Source: Ruminococcus sp. CAG:563
GTDB taxonomy: Bacteria > Bacillota > Clostridia > Oscillospirales > Acutalibacteraceae
DNA: 64,000 nt
Assembly (NCBI GenBank): GCA_000434915.1
Contig: FR882080.1
Span: 40,658-104,657, forward strand
Direction: 5' to 3'
Shown here: positions 1 through 9,109 of the stretch, piece after piece
Layout of the letters: the number at the start of each line of letters is the position of its first letter
How positions within the stretch are numbered: position 1 is the first letter of the stretch
The notes under the pieces: model-generated
Seen by the model: only the letters and a program-made list of their open reading frames with translations
Database searches by the model: none
Told to the model about the DNA's origin: nothing
Program-made: the position numbers and the translations under genes

Positions 1-2
1 TC

Positions 3-2639
3 AATTTTGAAGGTGTCGATTCCTGCTTCTATCTTTGGATAAACGGAAAATTTGTCGGCTACAGCCAGGTAAGCCACATGACAAGCGAATTCAATATCAA
101 CGAATTTGTTCATGCCGGCTCAAACAGAATCGCAATGCTCATTCTCAAGTGGTGCGACGGCTCATACCTTGAGGATCAGGACATGTGGCGAATGAGTGGA
201 ATCTTCCGTGATGTATATATTCTCAAAAGAAGCCGAAGAGGAAGAATTCGTGATTTTTACGTTACAACGGAGTTAAAAAAGAAATATACAAAATGCATAA
301 TGAGCATTGACCTCGACCTTGTCGGCGACAGAGAGGTCAGCTACCGTCTCGTTTCCCCCCACGGTGAAAACATTGATTCGGGCGAAAGCGTTAACGGAAA
401 AATAAAGATAAAATTCGATAATCCGATTCTTTGGAGCGATGAAGATCCCCTGCTCTATGACCTTTTCCTTGACGTATCGGACGAGGTCGTACTTGTCAAG
501 GTTGGAATCAAGGATCTTGTTATCTCAAAGTCTGTTCTTTATCTCAACGGACAGAAGATTAAAATCAAGGGCGTTAATCGTCATGATTCTCACCCGCTTT
601 ACGGCCATGCAACACCGATTGAACACGTTCTTGAGGACCTCTACATTTTCAAGCGTCACAATGTCAATGCCGTCCGCACCTCACACTATCCGAACGATCC
701 GAGATTTTTGGAGATGTGCGATCAGCTTGGGCTCTTGGTAATTGACGAATCGGACCTTGAGGCTCACGGCTTCTCGACTTCGATTGACGGCTTCCACTTT
801 GAGCGTTGGAGCTTGCTCGCCGACGATCCGGCATGGAAGGAAGCATATGTCGACAGAGCACGCAGACTTTTTGAGCGTGATAAGAATCATGTTTCGGTTA
901 TCTTCTGGTCGCTCGGTAATGAATCGGGTTGCGGAGACAATCATCAGGCAATGTATGACTTCATTAAGTCACGCAATAAGAACGTTATCGTTCACTATGA
1001 GAACGCAAACTATCGCTATTCCGAGCTTGCAGGCAAGTTTCTCGGTAACTGTTCCGACGTTGAAAGCTGGATGTATCCCTCAATCGAAAAGTGCAGAGAG
1101 ATTCTTTCAAGCAAGAAGCGTAAGAACAAACCGCTTTATCTCTGCGAATACTGTCATGCGATGGGCAACGGTCCCGGAGACCTCGGCGACTATTGGGAGC
1201 TTATTGATTCAGACGACAAGTTCTGCGGCGGCTGTATTTGGGAGTACACGGATCATTCCGTAGCGATTCCCGACGGCAGCGGCAAATACAAATACACCTA
1301 CGGCGGCGATTTCGGCGATATGCCGAATGCAGGCAACTTCTGCGTTGACGGTCTTGTTTACCCCGACAGAACGCCGCACACAGGCTTTGAGGAAGCAAAG
1401 TATGTCTATCAGCCGTTCTTTGCAGAATATGCAGGCAACGGAAACGTTTCAATCAAAAACCGCAACTTCTTCAAGGGCCTTGACGACGTAGGCATAAACT
1501 GGGAAATCAAATCAAACGGCAAGCTTATCGCCTCTGGTGAGGTCTCCGGACTTATGCTCATGCCTAGAGAGAAAAAAGATTTCTCAATCTTCGACCCGTC
1601 GGCATACAGCTTCACGGGCGAAACATACCTCACGCTCCACTTTGTCAACAGAACGGACAAGCTCTGGGCAAAGGCCGGCTATGAGATCGGACTCAAGCAG
1701 TTCAAGCTCAAATCTATTCCGACAGGAAAGGCTGCTCTCCCGACAACCGCAATGACGGTAAACGACGGTGAGAGATACGTTGAAATCGGCATCGGCAGCG
1801 TTAAATATGTTTTCGACAAGGCTTACGGCAAGCTCAATAAGATAAGCTGCGACGATACGGAGCTTATCTCGAAGCCCGTTGAAATTAACCTTTACAGAGC
1901 ATATATAGACAACGATTCTCAGTATTACAGAGAAAAATGGTACAAGGTCGGCATGGAAAAGCTCGGTCAGAAGTGCCGTTCGCTTAATGTAACAAAATCA
2001 GACGATAAGGTTGAAATTACCGTTGATCTTGCAATCGGTGTTTACACATTTGAGCCGATATTTGAGGGCAAGGTTACTTACACGTTCCTTCCGGATTCAA
2101 GCGTTCTCGTTAACGTCAACGGCAAGAAGGCGGAAAGAATGGATATTCTGCCGAGAATCGGACTTCAGCTCATCATGCCCGAAGGCTTCGAGAGCTACGA
2201 ATATTTCGGCTACGGACCGAAGGAAAGCTACATCGACAAGAAGCGTTATACTTATGTTGACGACTTCACAACGACTGTAACAGATAACTTTGAGCATTAT
2301 GTCCGTCCGCAGGAGAATTCAAGCCATTACGACTGCAAGTGGGCAAAGGTCACGAACGAGAGCGGTATAGGATTTATCTGCCGAGCCGAGGACTTCGACA
2401 GCTTCTCGTCAAATGCTCAGCACTTCACGCCGCAGATGATTCGTGAAGCAAAGCACGATTACGAGCTTGAGCCGATGAAGGAGACAGTATTCAGCATCGA
2501 CTACAAGATGACAGGAACAGGCTCGGGTGCATGCGGCCCCGATATCGACCCGAAATACAGTGTAAACGATAAGACATTTAATTTCACTTTCAAAATTCTC
2601 CCGACAAACACAAACGGCGTGGATCCGTTTACTGTATAA
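3..2639 (+). CDS. lacZ: Beta-galactosidase, GH2 family (5' end outside window)
   Basis: Hydrolyses terminal beta-galactosides such as lactose, probably in the cytoplasm. The reading frame is open from base 3, so the N-terminus lies outside the window and 878 codons are visible. The visible start carries the LacZ-type lectin-like segment (WINGKFVGYSQ). The central TIM barrel has GVNRHDSHP, the acid/base Glu in GNESGCG (codon at 921) and the nucleophile Glu in LCEYCHAMGNG (codon at 1146). The C-terminal part matches the large beta-sandwich (Bgal_small) domain of LacZ-type enzymes. There is no signal peptide information because the start is missing. It ends at a strong hairpin and has no downstream partner on the same strand. 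Confidence 0.93.
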   Translation, partial: NFEGVDSCFYLWINGKFVGYSQVSHMTSEFNINEFVHAGSNRIAMLILKWCDGSYLEDQDMWRMSGIFRDVYILKRSRRGRIRDFYVTTELKKKYTKCIMSIDLDLVGDREVSYRLVSPHGENIDSGESVNGKIKIKFDNPILWSDEDPLLYDLFLDVSDEVVLVKVGIKDLVISKSVLYLNGQKIKIKGVNRHDSHPLYGHATPIEHVLEDLYIFKRHNVNAVRTSHYPNDPRFLEMCDQLGLLVIDESDLEAHGFSTSIDGFHFERWSLLADDPAWKEAYVDRARRLFERDKNHVSVIFWSLGNESGCGDNHQAMYDFIKSRNKNVIVHYENANYRYSELAGKFLGNCSDVESWMYPSIEKCREILSSKKRKNKPLYLCEYCHAMGNGPGDLGDYWELIDSDDKFCGGCIWEYTDHSVAIPDGSGKYKYTYGGDFGDMPNAGNFCVDGLVYPDRTPHTGFEEAKYVYQPFFAEYAGNGNVSIKNRNFFKGLDDVGINWEIKSNGKLIASGEVSGLMLMPREKKDFSIFDPSAYSFTGETYLTLHFVNRTDKLWAKAGYEIGLKQFKLKSIPTGKAALPTTAMTVNDGERYVEIGIGSVKYVFDKAYGKLNKISCDDTELISKPVEINLYRAYIDNDSQYYREKWYKVGMEKLGQKCRSLNVTKSDDKVEITVDLAIGVYTFEPIFEGKVTYTFLPDSSVLVNVNGKKAERMDILPRIGLQLIMPEGFESYEYFGYGPKESYIDKKRYTYVDDFTTTVTDNFEHYVRPQENSSHYDCKWAKVTNESGIGFICRAEDFDSFSSNAQHFTPQMIREAKHDYELEPMKETVFSIDYKMTGTGSGACGPDIDPKYSVNDKTFNFTFKILPTNTNGVDPFTV

Positions 2640-2646
2640 AAATCAT

Positions 2647-2684
2647 CACCCTTCGCAGTTCAATTTGCGGAGGGTGAATTCTTT
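2647..2684. terminator. Bidirectional intrinsic terminator
   Basis: Stem CACCCTTCGCA / TGCGGAGGGTG (one G-T wobble) with an A/T-rich flank on each side. It lies between the convergent lacZ and CPBP-like genes and could serve both. Confidence 0.75.
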
Positions 2685-2714
2685 TGTTATATTTTGTTTT
2701 ACACAGACTTTCCG

Positions 2715-3914
2715 TCAATCAAATGTGTTTTTATCAAACTGCTTTTTGAAATATTCATCAACAAGCTTTGAGATACTCTCAGCGTTTTCAGGAACATTCT
2801 CCGTGCTCCTCGAGCGATGATATCTCCTGCCGTCGGTCCTCGGACGGTGCTCGGATTTTGTCTTGCTTTCCGAGTAATCCTTCAAAACTCCCTTTGAAAA
2901 ATCCTTAGGCTCTCTGTCAAAGTCAAGAATCTCATTTTCTTTGATTCCGCCGAATTTTTTTGCCTGCTCAGTCTCATTCATCATCAAAAGGTAATTGTTT
3001 GAAGCCTTCTTTTCGTCAAGATTTGGCTCGGACTCGTTCATTGCCGAGAGAACATCATGGCGTGTTTTCATTTCCGTTTCATATTCGGCATTGATTCTGT
3101 CACGCCGATAATAGAACGGCACAAAAATCACACAGGTAATGAGCTGAATTACCAAGGATTTCACAAGCAGCCACTTATCCGGCAAGCGGTCGGGTGAGAG
3201 AAAGATGCATGTCATTATAAGCGTATTGACAAAATGGTCGGCAAGTGCCATCCAGACCGAGCCGTTGACCTTGTAATAATAGCCCCAGCGCATCGAGCTA
3301 ACGAACACAGCCGCCGCAGAAGCCAAAACAGTTATAACGACATCGGAAATCGGCATGTTATCAAATCCGCCCTCGGCGAAAGCACCCAGCGCCGCCAAAA
3401 ATGACAGCAGAGTAAAAACAACCGCCTGAATATAATTCGATTTACGCTCACCGAATTTTTTACAAAGTTCACTGAGCATGAAGCCTCTGTAAAGCTCCTT
3501 GAAAAGCACATTGATAATCAATGCAAACTCATAAATCGCAAGCGACACAAGTGCTCCCCGCTCCGCCAGGTTCGGCGGAAGAACAGATATGCTTATATCG
3601 TTATAAAAGCCCTTTATCTTGAAATAAATCAGCTCGGCAGCATAGATGAGCACGATCGGTGCAAGCGAAAATCCGACGCCGTAGATCAGCTCAAAGTACC
3701 AGCCGAAGCGACCCAGGCATCGTCTGCCTATGTGAAAATCCAACACCTTTGAAGCCGCAAGAACCATGATCAGGCTCAAGACTCTTGCAATAATCGTGTC
3801 GCCGAAAATCGTGTTGTCGCTTTTTATAAAGAAAACGTCAACGACCTGAACTGTAAAAATTACCGCCGTCAGCAAAAAAACAATCGGAATTTTTTTGTCT
3901 TTCAAATTTTTCAT
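2715..3914 (-). CDS. CPBP (CAAX protease/bacteriocin-processing)-like membrane protein, degenerate motif
   Basis: Integral membrane protein of 399 residues with about seven or eight hydrophobic segments in the first 275 residues, then a hydrophilic charged cytoplasmic tail of about 125 residues rich in Lys, Glu and Arg. The central segment around FKELYRGF aligns with CPBP motif 1 (EExxxR), but the paired glutamates are missing (F-K precede E-L-Y-R). The later W-x4-DHFVN segment matches the conserved His/Asn helix of CPBP proteins. The second-motif His is not evident. It is therefore probably a non-proteolytic CPBP relative. It starts 21 bases after the nadE stop, so it is likely co-transcribed with nadE. 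The long charged tail is unusual for the family. Confidence 0.6.
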   Translation of the reverse strand: MKNLKDKKIPIVFLLTAVIFTVQVVDVFFIKSDNTIFGDTIIARVLSLIMVLAASKVLDFHIGRRCLGRFGWYFELIYGVGFSLAPIVLIYAAELIYFKIKGFYNDISISVLPPNLAERGALVSLAIYEFALIINVLFKELYRGFMLSELCKKFGERKSNYIQAVVFTLLSFLAALGAFAEGGFDNMPISDVVITVLASAAAVFVSSMRWGYYYKVNGSVWMALADHFVNTLIMTCIFLSPDRLPDKWLLVKSLVIQLITCVIFVPFYYRRDRINAEYETEMKTRHDVLSAMNESEPNLDEKKASNNYLLMMNETEQAKKFGGIKENEILDFDREPKDFSKGVLKDYSESKTKSEHRPRTDGRRYHRSRSTENVPENAESISKLVDEYFKKQFDKNTFD

Positions 3915-3935
3915 AATCTTTTCCCGTTCCGTTTT

Positions 3936-5873
3936 TTATTTTATCTTGTCAATTTCCCTGAGCCAAATTGCATATGAAGCGTCACTCGGCATTCTCCAAT
4001 CTCCTCTCGGCGAAAGGCAAACACTGCCTATCTTAACTCCGTCGGGCAGACAGCTTCTCTTAAACTGCTGAGTGAAAAATCTCTTGTAGAACACCTTGAG
4101 CCATTTGAGTACAGTTTCCCTGTCGAAATCCTCTTTAAACGCTTTCTCGGCGAGGAAGAAAATCTTCGACGGTGAAAAGCCGAATCGCAGAAGATGATAA
4201 AGGAAAAAATCATGCAGCGCATAAGGTCCGATTATCTCCTCTGTCTCCTGCCGAATGTTGCCGTCCTCATCGGGAGGAAGAAGCTCGGGGCTTATCGGCG
4301 TATCGATTATATCCTCAAGCACATGGGTGCTGTCGGGAAAAATATTATAGTCAATCAGTGCCGCTATCATCCAGCGCACAAGAGTTTTCGGCACGCCGCA
4401 GTTAACGCCGTACATGCTCATATGGTCGGCATTGTATGTGCACCAGCCGAGTGCAAGCTCGCTGAGGTCGCCCGTTCCGACGACGAAGCCGCCGACCTTG
4501 CATGCGTAATCCATAAGAACCTGAGTTCTCTCACGAGCCTGAATATTCTCATAGGTTACGTCGAATTGATCCGTCGGGTGGCCGATATCCCGGCAGTGAA
4601 GCGTGCAGGCCTCTTTGATGTCGATCTCCATTGCGTGAACACCGAGAGTCTCCATAAGCTCCCATGCGTTTGAATGGGTGCGCTTCGTCGTGCCGAAGCA
4701 GGGAAGCGTTATCGCAATAACGTCCGAGGGGTCACGTCCGAGCTGACGTGCGGTTTCGGCACATACGAGAAGTGCAAGCGTGGAATCCAGTCCTCCGGAA
4801 ACGCCGAGAATCATTTTTCCGCCGACCTTCGCCGCTCTCTTTTTAAGTCCTGCAACCTGCATACGGAATATGTCCATGCAGCGCTCGATCCTGTCCTTCT
4901 TATCCGAGGGAACGAACGGAAGCTTTTTTACCTCATAGATTTCGCCGTTGCTTTCAAGCTGCGTTTCGACCTTGACATTAACATAATCCCTGCCCTCAAG
5001 ATAAAGCGAGGCCGAATCGGCAAAGGTCTTGTTCTCTGCTCTGTCGGCTCTTATCTTGCCGAGGTCAACGTCATGCTTTATCGAATAGCCGCCGTCAATA
5101 AGGCTGTCATTTTGGGAAAGAACCGCTCCGTTTTCGCAGATAATCGAATGGCCGGAAAAGATGAGATCGGTCGTCGATTCGCTCATGCCCGCACTCGCAT
5201 ATGCATAGGCGCAAAGACTCCTTGCCGACTGCTGAGAAATAAGCTCGGTTCTGTATTTTCTTTTCATTATCGTTTCGTTGGAAGCTGAAAGATTGAGAAT
5301 AATCTCCGCACCCGCAAGCGTCAGAAGCGTTGAGGGCGGAAGCGGCGCCCACAGATCCTCACAAATCTCAACACCGAGCTTCACACCGGAGCAATCAAAA
5401 ACAAGGTTGTTGCCGACGGGAATTTCATAATCGCCGTCAAGCATAAGCTCGTCCGAACCGATAGAAGTGCACTTCAAATCAGCCGCCGAGGAAAACCAAC
5501 GCTTTTCATAGTATTCATTATATGTCGGAATAAAGGTCTTTACGGCAATGCCGTTCACTCTTCCGTGAGACATCACAACGGCGCAGTTATAAAGCTGACC
5601 GCCGATAATAACGGGGGCACCGACTGCGACAACGGAATTGCTGTCCTTCGTCGTCCTGACTATCTCGGCAATGCCCCTCTTTGTGCCGTCGATCAGAGTT
5701 CTCTGAAAGAAAAGGTCGGCGCAGGTGTAGCCCGTAACGCAAAGCTCGGGGAACACGATAACATCGGCGTCCTTGTTGATGTCGATATATTTAATTATTT
5801 CCTGTGTGTTAAATTCCGTGTTGCCGACCTCAACCTCGGGAACGGCACACGCCAATCTGATAAAATCAAACAT
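3936..5873 (-). CDS. nadE: Glutamine-dependent NAD+ synthetase
   Basis: Last step of NAD synthesis: amidates nicotinate adenine dinucleotide using ammonia channelled from glutamine. The 645 residues comprise an N-terminal nitrilase-fold glutaminase (Glu43 in FPELCVTGY, Lys112 in VKTFIPTYNEYYEKRWF, Cys171 in GVEICEDLW) and a C-terminal ATP-PPi synthetase domain with the P-loop SGGLDS at 359-364. The start at 5873 is chosen because AAGGTGAT precedes it at good spacing. An in-frame upstream extension of 21 residues has no such site and overlaps the promoter. A sigma-A promoter lies about 50 bases upstream. The next gene, a membrane protein, follows closely. Confidence 0.95.
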   Translation of the reverse strand: MFDFIRLACAVPEVEVGNTEFNTQEIIKYIDINKDADVIVFPELCVTGYTCADLFFQRTLIDGTKRGIAEIVRTTKDSNSVVAVGAPVIIGGQLYNCAVVMSHGRVNGIAVKTFIPTYNEYYEKRWFSSAADLKCTSIGSDELMLDGDYEIPVGNNLVFDCSGVKLGVEICEDLWAPLPPSTLLTLAGAEIILNLSASNETIMKRKYRTELISQQSARSLCAYAYASAGMSESTTDLIFSGHSIICENGAVLSQNDSLIDGGYSIKHDVDLGKIRADRAENKTFADSASLYLEGRDYVNVKVETQLESNGEIYEVKKLPFVPSDKKDRIERCMDIFRMQVAGLKKRAAKVGGKMILGVSGGLDSTLALLVCAETARQLGRDPSDVIAITLPCFGTTKRTHSNAWELMETLGVHAMEIDIKEACTLHCRDIGHPTDQFDVTYENIQARERTQVLMDYACKVGGFVVGTGDLSELALGWCTYNADHMSMYGVNCGVPKTLVRWMIAALIDYNIFPDSTHVLEDIIDTPISPELLPPDEDGNIRQETEEIIGPYALHDFFLYHLLRFGFSPSKIFFLAEKAFKEDFDRETVLKWLKVFYKRFFTQQFKRSCLPDGVKIGSVCLSPRGDWRMPSDASYAIWLREIDKIK

Positions 5874-5904
5874 GTTTATCACCTTACCGTATTTATACAT
5901 TATT

Positions 5905-5932
5905 ATTATAACATAAAATTGCAAAGTGTCAA
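5905..5932 (-). promoter_or_regulatory. Sigma-A promoter of nadE
   Basis: On the minus strand TTGACA (5932-5927) and TATAAT (5910-5905) are separated by 16 bases, upstream of the nadE start at 5873. Confidence 0.7.
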
Positions 5933-5939
5933 ACATCTT

Positions 5940-5956
5940 GTTGCAAATGTTGCAAC
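5940..5956. promoter_or_regulatory. Palindromic operator between divergent promoters
   Basis: GTTGCAA-ATG-TTGCAAC is a perfect 7-bp inverted repeat. It sits just upstream of the nadE -35 box and 22 bases before the -35 of the divergent GPH symporter. Which gene it controls, and which protein binds it, cannot be read from the sequence. Confidence 0.5.
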
Positions 5957-5978
5957 GCTTTTATTTTGACGATTTTTA

Positions 5979-6007
5979 TTGAAATTTTTGTTTATATGTG
6001 GTAAATT
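5979..6007 (+). promoter_or_regulatory. Sigma-A promoter of the GPH symporter operon
   Basis: TTGAAA and TAAATT separated by 17 bases, followed by GGAGAGGA before the ATG at 6046. Confidence 0.55.
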
Positions 6008-6045
6008 ATATGTAAAATTTACAATAAGCGGAGAGGATACAGAAA

Positions 6046-7533
6046 ATGCAAAAATATTTAAAAACAAAAGAGCTTCATTTCGGCTCAAAGACGCTCAAGC
6101 TGCCCTTAGAGGCTCTCTCTTACGGAATAGGCCTTTTCGGTATTGCCCTGCTCTCGGGCTGGGTTCCCGAATATGCAAAAACCTACTTTGCCGATTTTGC
6201 GTTCAAGAATCAGAATTTCAGCTCCGATGCTCTTGCAACGCTCATCTCGACCGTATTCCTCGTTGCCGGCTTTGTCGGAGCGGCGGCGGAAATAATAATC
6301 GGCTTTCTCGTTGACAAGACTAAATCGAAAAGAGGCAAGATTCACCCGTGGCTTCTCTACGGCTGTGTTCCGCTCGGTATAATCTCAATGCTCGTTTTCG
6401 TTGCACCGAAAACGTCGAATTTCGCCGTCGCAACAATATGGATGTTCGCAATTTACTGTGCATATGTAATGCTGCTCGTCTGCGTCGAAAGCCCCGGTAA
6501 CTGCTTCGGAGCGGTCTGTACGCCGAACCCCGATGAGAGAAGCGACGCAATTTCAATCGCCGGAATCATGCGCTCAATCGGCCAATCGGGCGGAATGGTC
6601 GTTCTCATCGTTGTCGGCCTTGTAATGAAGGCTATCATGGGCAAGGAGGGCTTCCAAGCCGCCGAAGGCAGAGGTCTCGACCTGCAGATTTCAACGGCCG
6701 TCTGCGTAATCGGCTTCATCCTTTTCCTCGCAATTATGCTCAAGAACACAAGAGAGCGTGTCCCCTATACAACGGAAAAGGTCAACCTCGGTCAGAGCCT
6801 TAAATTTGTTTTCACCAATAAAAATTTACTCATGGTATCGCTCGCCAAGCTCGCAGGCTTCGGTCGCGGAGTTTACGGTGCGGCAAGTCTTTATATTGCT
6901 ATATATCTTCTCGGCGATAAAGGCCTCAAGCTTGCGCTTCTGCTCCCGATGGGAATCGGCACGGCGGTCAGCATGCTTGTTGTCAAGAAGCTCATCAAAA
7001 CCATCGGCACGAAAAATACTTTTATTGCCTGCAGTGCCTACGGTGCAGTATCATTCCTCCTGCTTTTCGGCGTTTCAATGATAATCGGCTTCAGAAAAGA
7101 ACTTATTATCCCGTTCCTCATCATCAATTTCCTTGTCGGACTTCAGAACGGAAACACCAACCTCACGCCGAACGTCATGATTGCCGACTGTGTTGATGAA
7201 ATTGAATTGAAAACCGGCAAGCGTCAGGAAGGTCTCTGCTATGCCGGCTACGGTCTTTTCTCTAAGATTGCTTCGGCGTTCACAACCTCACTCGGTACAT
7301 ATCTCGTTTTCAAATGGTCGGGCTATCTCCCCTCAACAGACCCGTCGGTTGCCTATGCGGCTCAGAGCGACGGCACACTGACGAGATTCCTTATAATTTA
7401 CACAATAATCCCGGCTTGCTTCGTTATTCTCCAGATCATCCCGATGCTTTTCTATGACCTCAACGCCAAGAAGAAGGAGCAAATTTCACTTGAACTTATC
7501 AAGCGCAGAGGAGTTGTTGAAATTGATGAATGA
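6046..7533 (+). CDS. GPH-family (MFS) sugar:cation symporter
   Basis: Twelve-helix permease of 495 residues. The cytoplasmic loop DKTKSKRGKIHPWLL after helix 2-3 is the hallmark of the glycoside-pentoside-hexuronide family, which takes up glycosides or sugars with Na+ or H+. The later PNVMIADCVDEIELKTGKRQEG segment is the second family signature (helix 10-11 loop). It is the first gene of a coupled operon with a metallophosphoesterase (start overlaps this stop by 8 bases) and a Gfo/Idh oxidoreductase. The substrate is not readable; a sugar, polyol or glycoside is likely. The start at 6046 is preceded by GGAGAGGA. Confidence 0.88.
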   Translation: MQKYLKTKELHFGSKTLKLPLEALSYGIGLFGIALLSGWVPEYAKTYFADFAFKNQNFSSDALATLISTVFLVAGFVGAAAEIIIGFLVDKTKSKRGKIHPWLLYGCVPLGIISMLVFVAPKTSNFAVATIWMFAIYCAYVMLLVCVESPGNCFGAVCTPNPDERSDAISIAGIMRSIGQSGGMVVLIVVGLVMKAIMGKEGFQAAEGRGLDLQISTAVCVIGFILFLAIMLKNTRERVPYTTEKVNLGQSLKFVFTNKNLLMVSLAKLAGFGRGVYGAASLYIAIYLLGDKGLKLALLLPMGIGTAVSMLVVKKLIKTIGTKNTFIACSAYGAVSFLLLFGVSMIIGFRKELIIPFLIINFLVGLQNGNTNLTPNVMIADCVDEIELKTGKRQEGLCYAGYGLFSKIASAFTTSLGTYLVFKWSGYLPSTDPSVAYAAQSDGTLTRFLIIYTIIPACFVILQIIPMLFYDLNAKKKEQISLELIKRRGVVEIDE

Positions 7534-9109
7534 TACGGTCTTTGATTATCCGCTTGAATTAATTGTAATGACGGACGCTCACTACTATTCGCCGAAGCTC
7601 GGCATCGACACTCCGTCATACAGGAAATATGATTCGACCAACCAAAAGGCGGTAAAGGAAAGCCCTGTGATAATTTCCGCCGCATTCGCTCAAATAGCCA
7701 AAAGCGACTGTGAAAATGTCATTTTCTGCGGCGATGCGACCTGCGACGGCGACTACGACAGCCATGTTGAGTTTATCGAGCTGCTATATGCCTTGAAGAA
7801 GTGCGGCAAGCGTGTTTTTGCGATAACCTCAACGCATGACTATCAGGACGACGGAATGACAAACAGCTACACAGGCGACGTAAAAACAAAAATTCCGTCC
7901 GCCAAGCGTGATGAGCTTCTGAAAATGTACCACAGCTTCGGCCCAGACGAGGCGTTCTCGCAGTTCGAGATGTCCTACGCCGCCGAGCTTGACGAAAACT
8001 ACATTCTTCTTGCCCTCAATTCCGACAAAAACGGCAAGGGCAGAAGCGGCTATTCCGCAGAGCACAAGGCATGGATAGCCAAAATCGCAAATGCGGCCGG
8101 GCAATGCGGCAAGCGTGTGCTTGCATTTACTCACCACCCGATTCTTTCCCCCTCGCCCGCTTATTCGCTGATAGGCAAGAACGACATGATGGGTGAGCAT
8201 GAAGAGATCAAAGACTTCCTCGCCGACCTCGGCATAGGTCTTGTTTTCACGGGTCATTCTCATGTGCATGATATTTCATTCGATTTTTCACCGAGCGGAA
8301 ATATTTTCTATGACGTTTCGACCTCCGCCCTTGCCGGCTACCCCGGTCTTTACCGCACGGTACGAATCTGCGGCAGCAATGTTCACATCGAAAGCGTTGC
8401 GACGACAGAGAAGGTCAGCGGAATAGAAAATCTGCCCGATTATTTTGAGAATAAATTCATCGGCATGATTGACCGAACGCTCGATGCGGCGGCCTCGGAC
8501 ATTGACACCTTTGCCGCCTGCGTGGATACGATGAGCATTCATCCGAATGTTTCCTATCGAATCGGCTGGCTCGTCAAGCCCTTTGCACGGCTTATAAAAA
8601 AACTTAAACTGGGTGTTTTCGCAAAATGGGTAAAGAGTGAAACGCACGGTGCCGACCTTTCCTCGGCCGAGAATGAGAGTGTGTTCGGTTTAATTCGTCA
8701 GCTTGTTTTGCATCTGTATTCGGGAAACGCACCCTACACGCCCGACACGGCAGAATACAAAATCGTGATAGGCTTTATCAATATTATCGACAGTGTGCTG
8801 AAGCTTCTTCATATTAAAATCAAACTCGCCGACCTTGTGCGTCCCCTGCTTTACAACAGCGGAATCGACGACATCTCCGCCGACCTGCCCCTGAATGCCG
8901 ACAAAAAGGCCGTCAATGCGATCTGCAACAACAAATATGAAGAAACGGTCTTTGAGAGTAAAAAAGGTCCTGCCGTGCTCACAATTCTAATTCTTGCAAT
9001 CATTATTCTCCTGCCGCTTATTCCGGTAATAGCCGTTGTGCTTTTGCTCGGCGCAGGAATCAATGAAATTATATTCCGCAAACAGATACGAGGTAAAAAA
9101 TATGAGTAA
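7526..9109 (+). CDS. Metallophosphoesterase with C-terminal membrane anchor
   Basis: Calcineurin-like phosphoesterase of 527 residues. Metal-ligand motifs appear in order: D-x-H in IVMTDAHYY, GD-x4-DG in FCGDATCDGDYD, a variant of the GNHD motif (TSTHDY), H-H in FTHHP and GHSHVHD. The middle region of about 200 residues has no motif I recognise. The C-terminus is a hydrophobic stretch of about 30 residues followed by positive charges, so it is probably a membrane anchor with the catalytic domain in the cytoplasm, because no signal peptide is visible. The ATG at 7526 overlaps the symporter stop and follows GAGGAG; a longer in-frame start inside the symporter gene is rejected. Substrate unknown. 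Confidence 0.82.
   Translation: MNDTVFDYPLELIVMTDAHYYSPKLGIDTPSYRKYDSTNQKAVKESPVIISAAFAQIAKSDCENVIFCGDATCDGDYDSHVEFIELLYALKKCGKRVFAITSTHDYQDDGMTNSYTGDVKTKIPSAKRDELLKMYHSFGPDEAFSQFEMSYAAELDENYILLALNSDKNGKGRSGYSAEHKAWIAKIANAAGQCGKRVLAFTHHPILSPSPAYSLIGKNDMMGEHEEIKDFLADLGIGLVFTGHSHVHDISFDFSPSGNIFYDVSTSALAGYPGLYRTVRICGSNVHIESVATTEKVSGIENLPDYFENKFIGMIDRTLDAAASDIDTFAACVDTMSIHPNVSYRIGWLVKPFARLIKKLKLGVFAKWVKSETHGADLSSAENESVFGLIRQLVLHLYSGNAPYTPDTAEYKIVIGFINIIDSVLKLLHIKIKLADLVRPLLYNSGIDDISADLPLNADKKAVNAICNNKYEETVFESKKGPAVLTILILAIIILLPLIPVIAVVLLLGAGINEIIFRKQIRGKKYE

Noticed and set aside
4674..5288. Plus-strand ORF within nadE
   Set aside because: Opposite-strand shadow of a clearly coding NAD synthetase.
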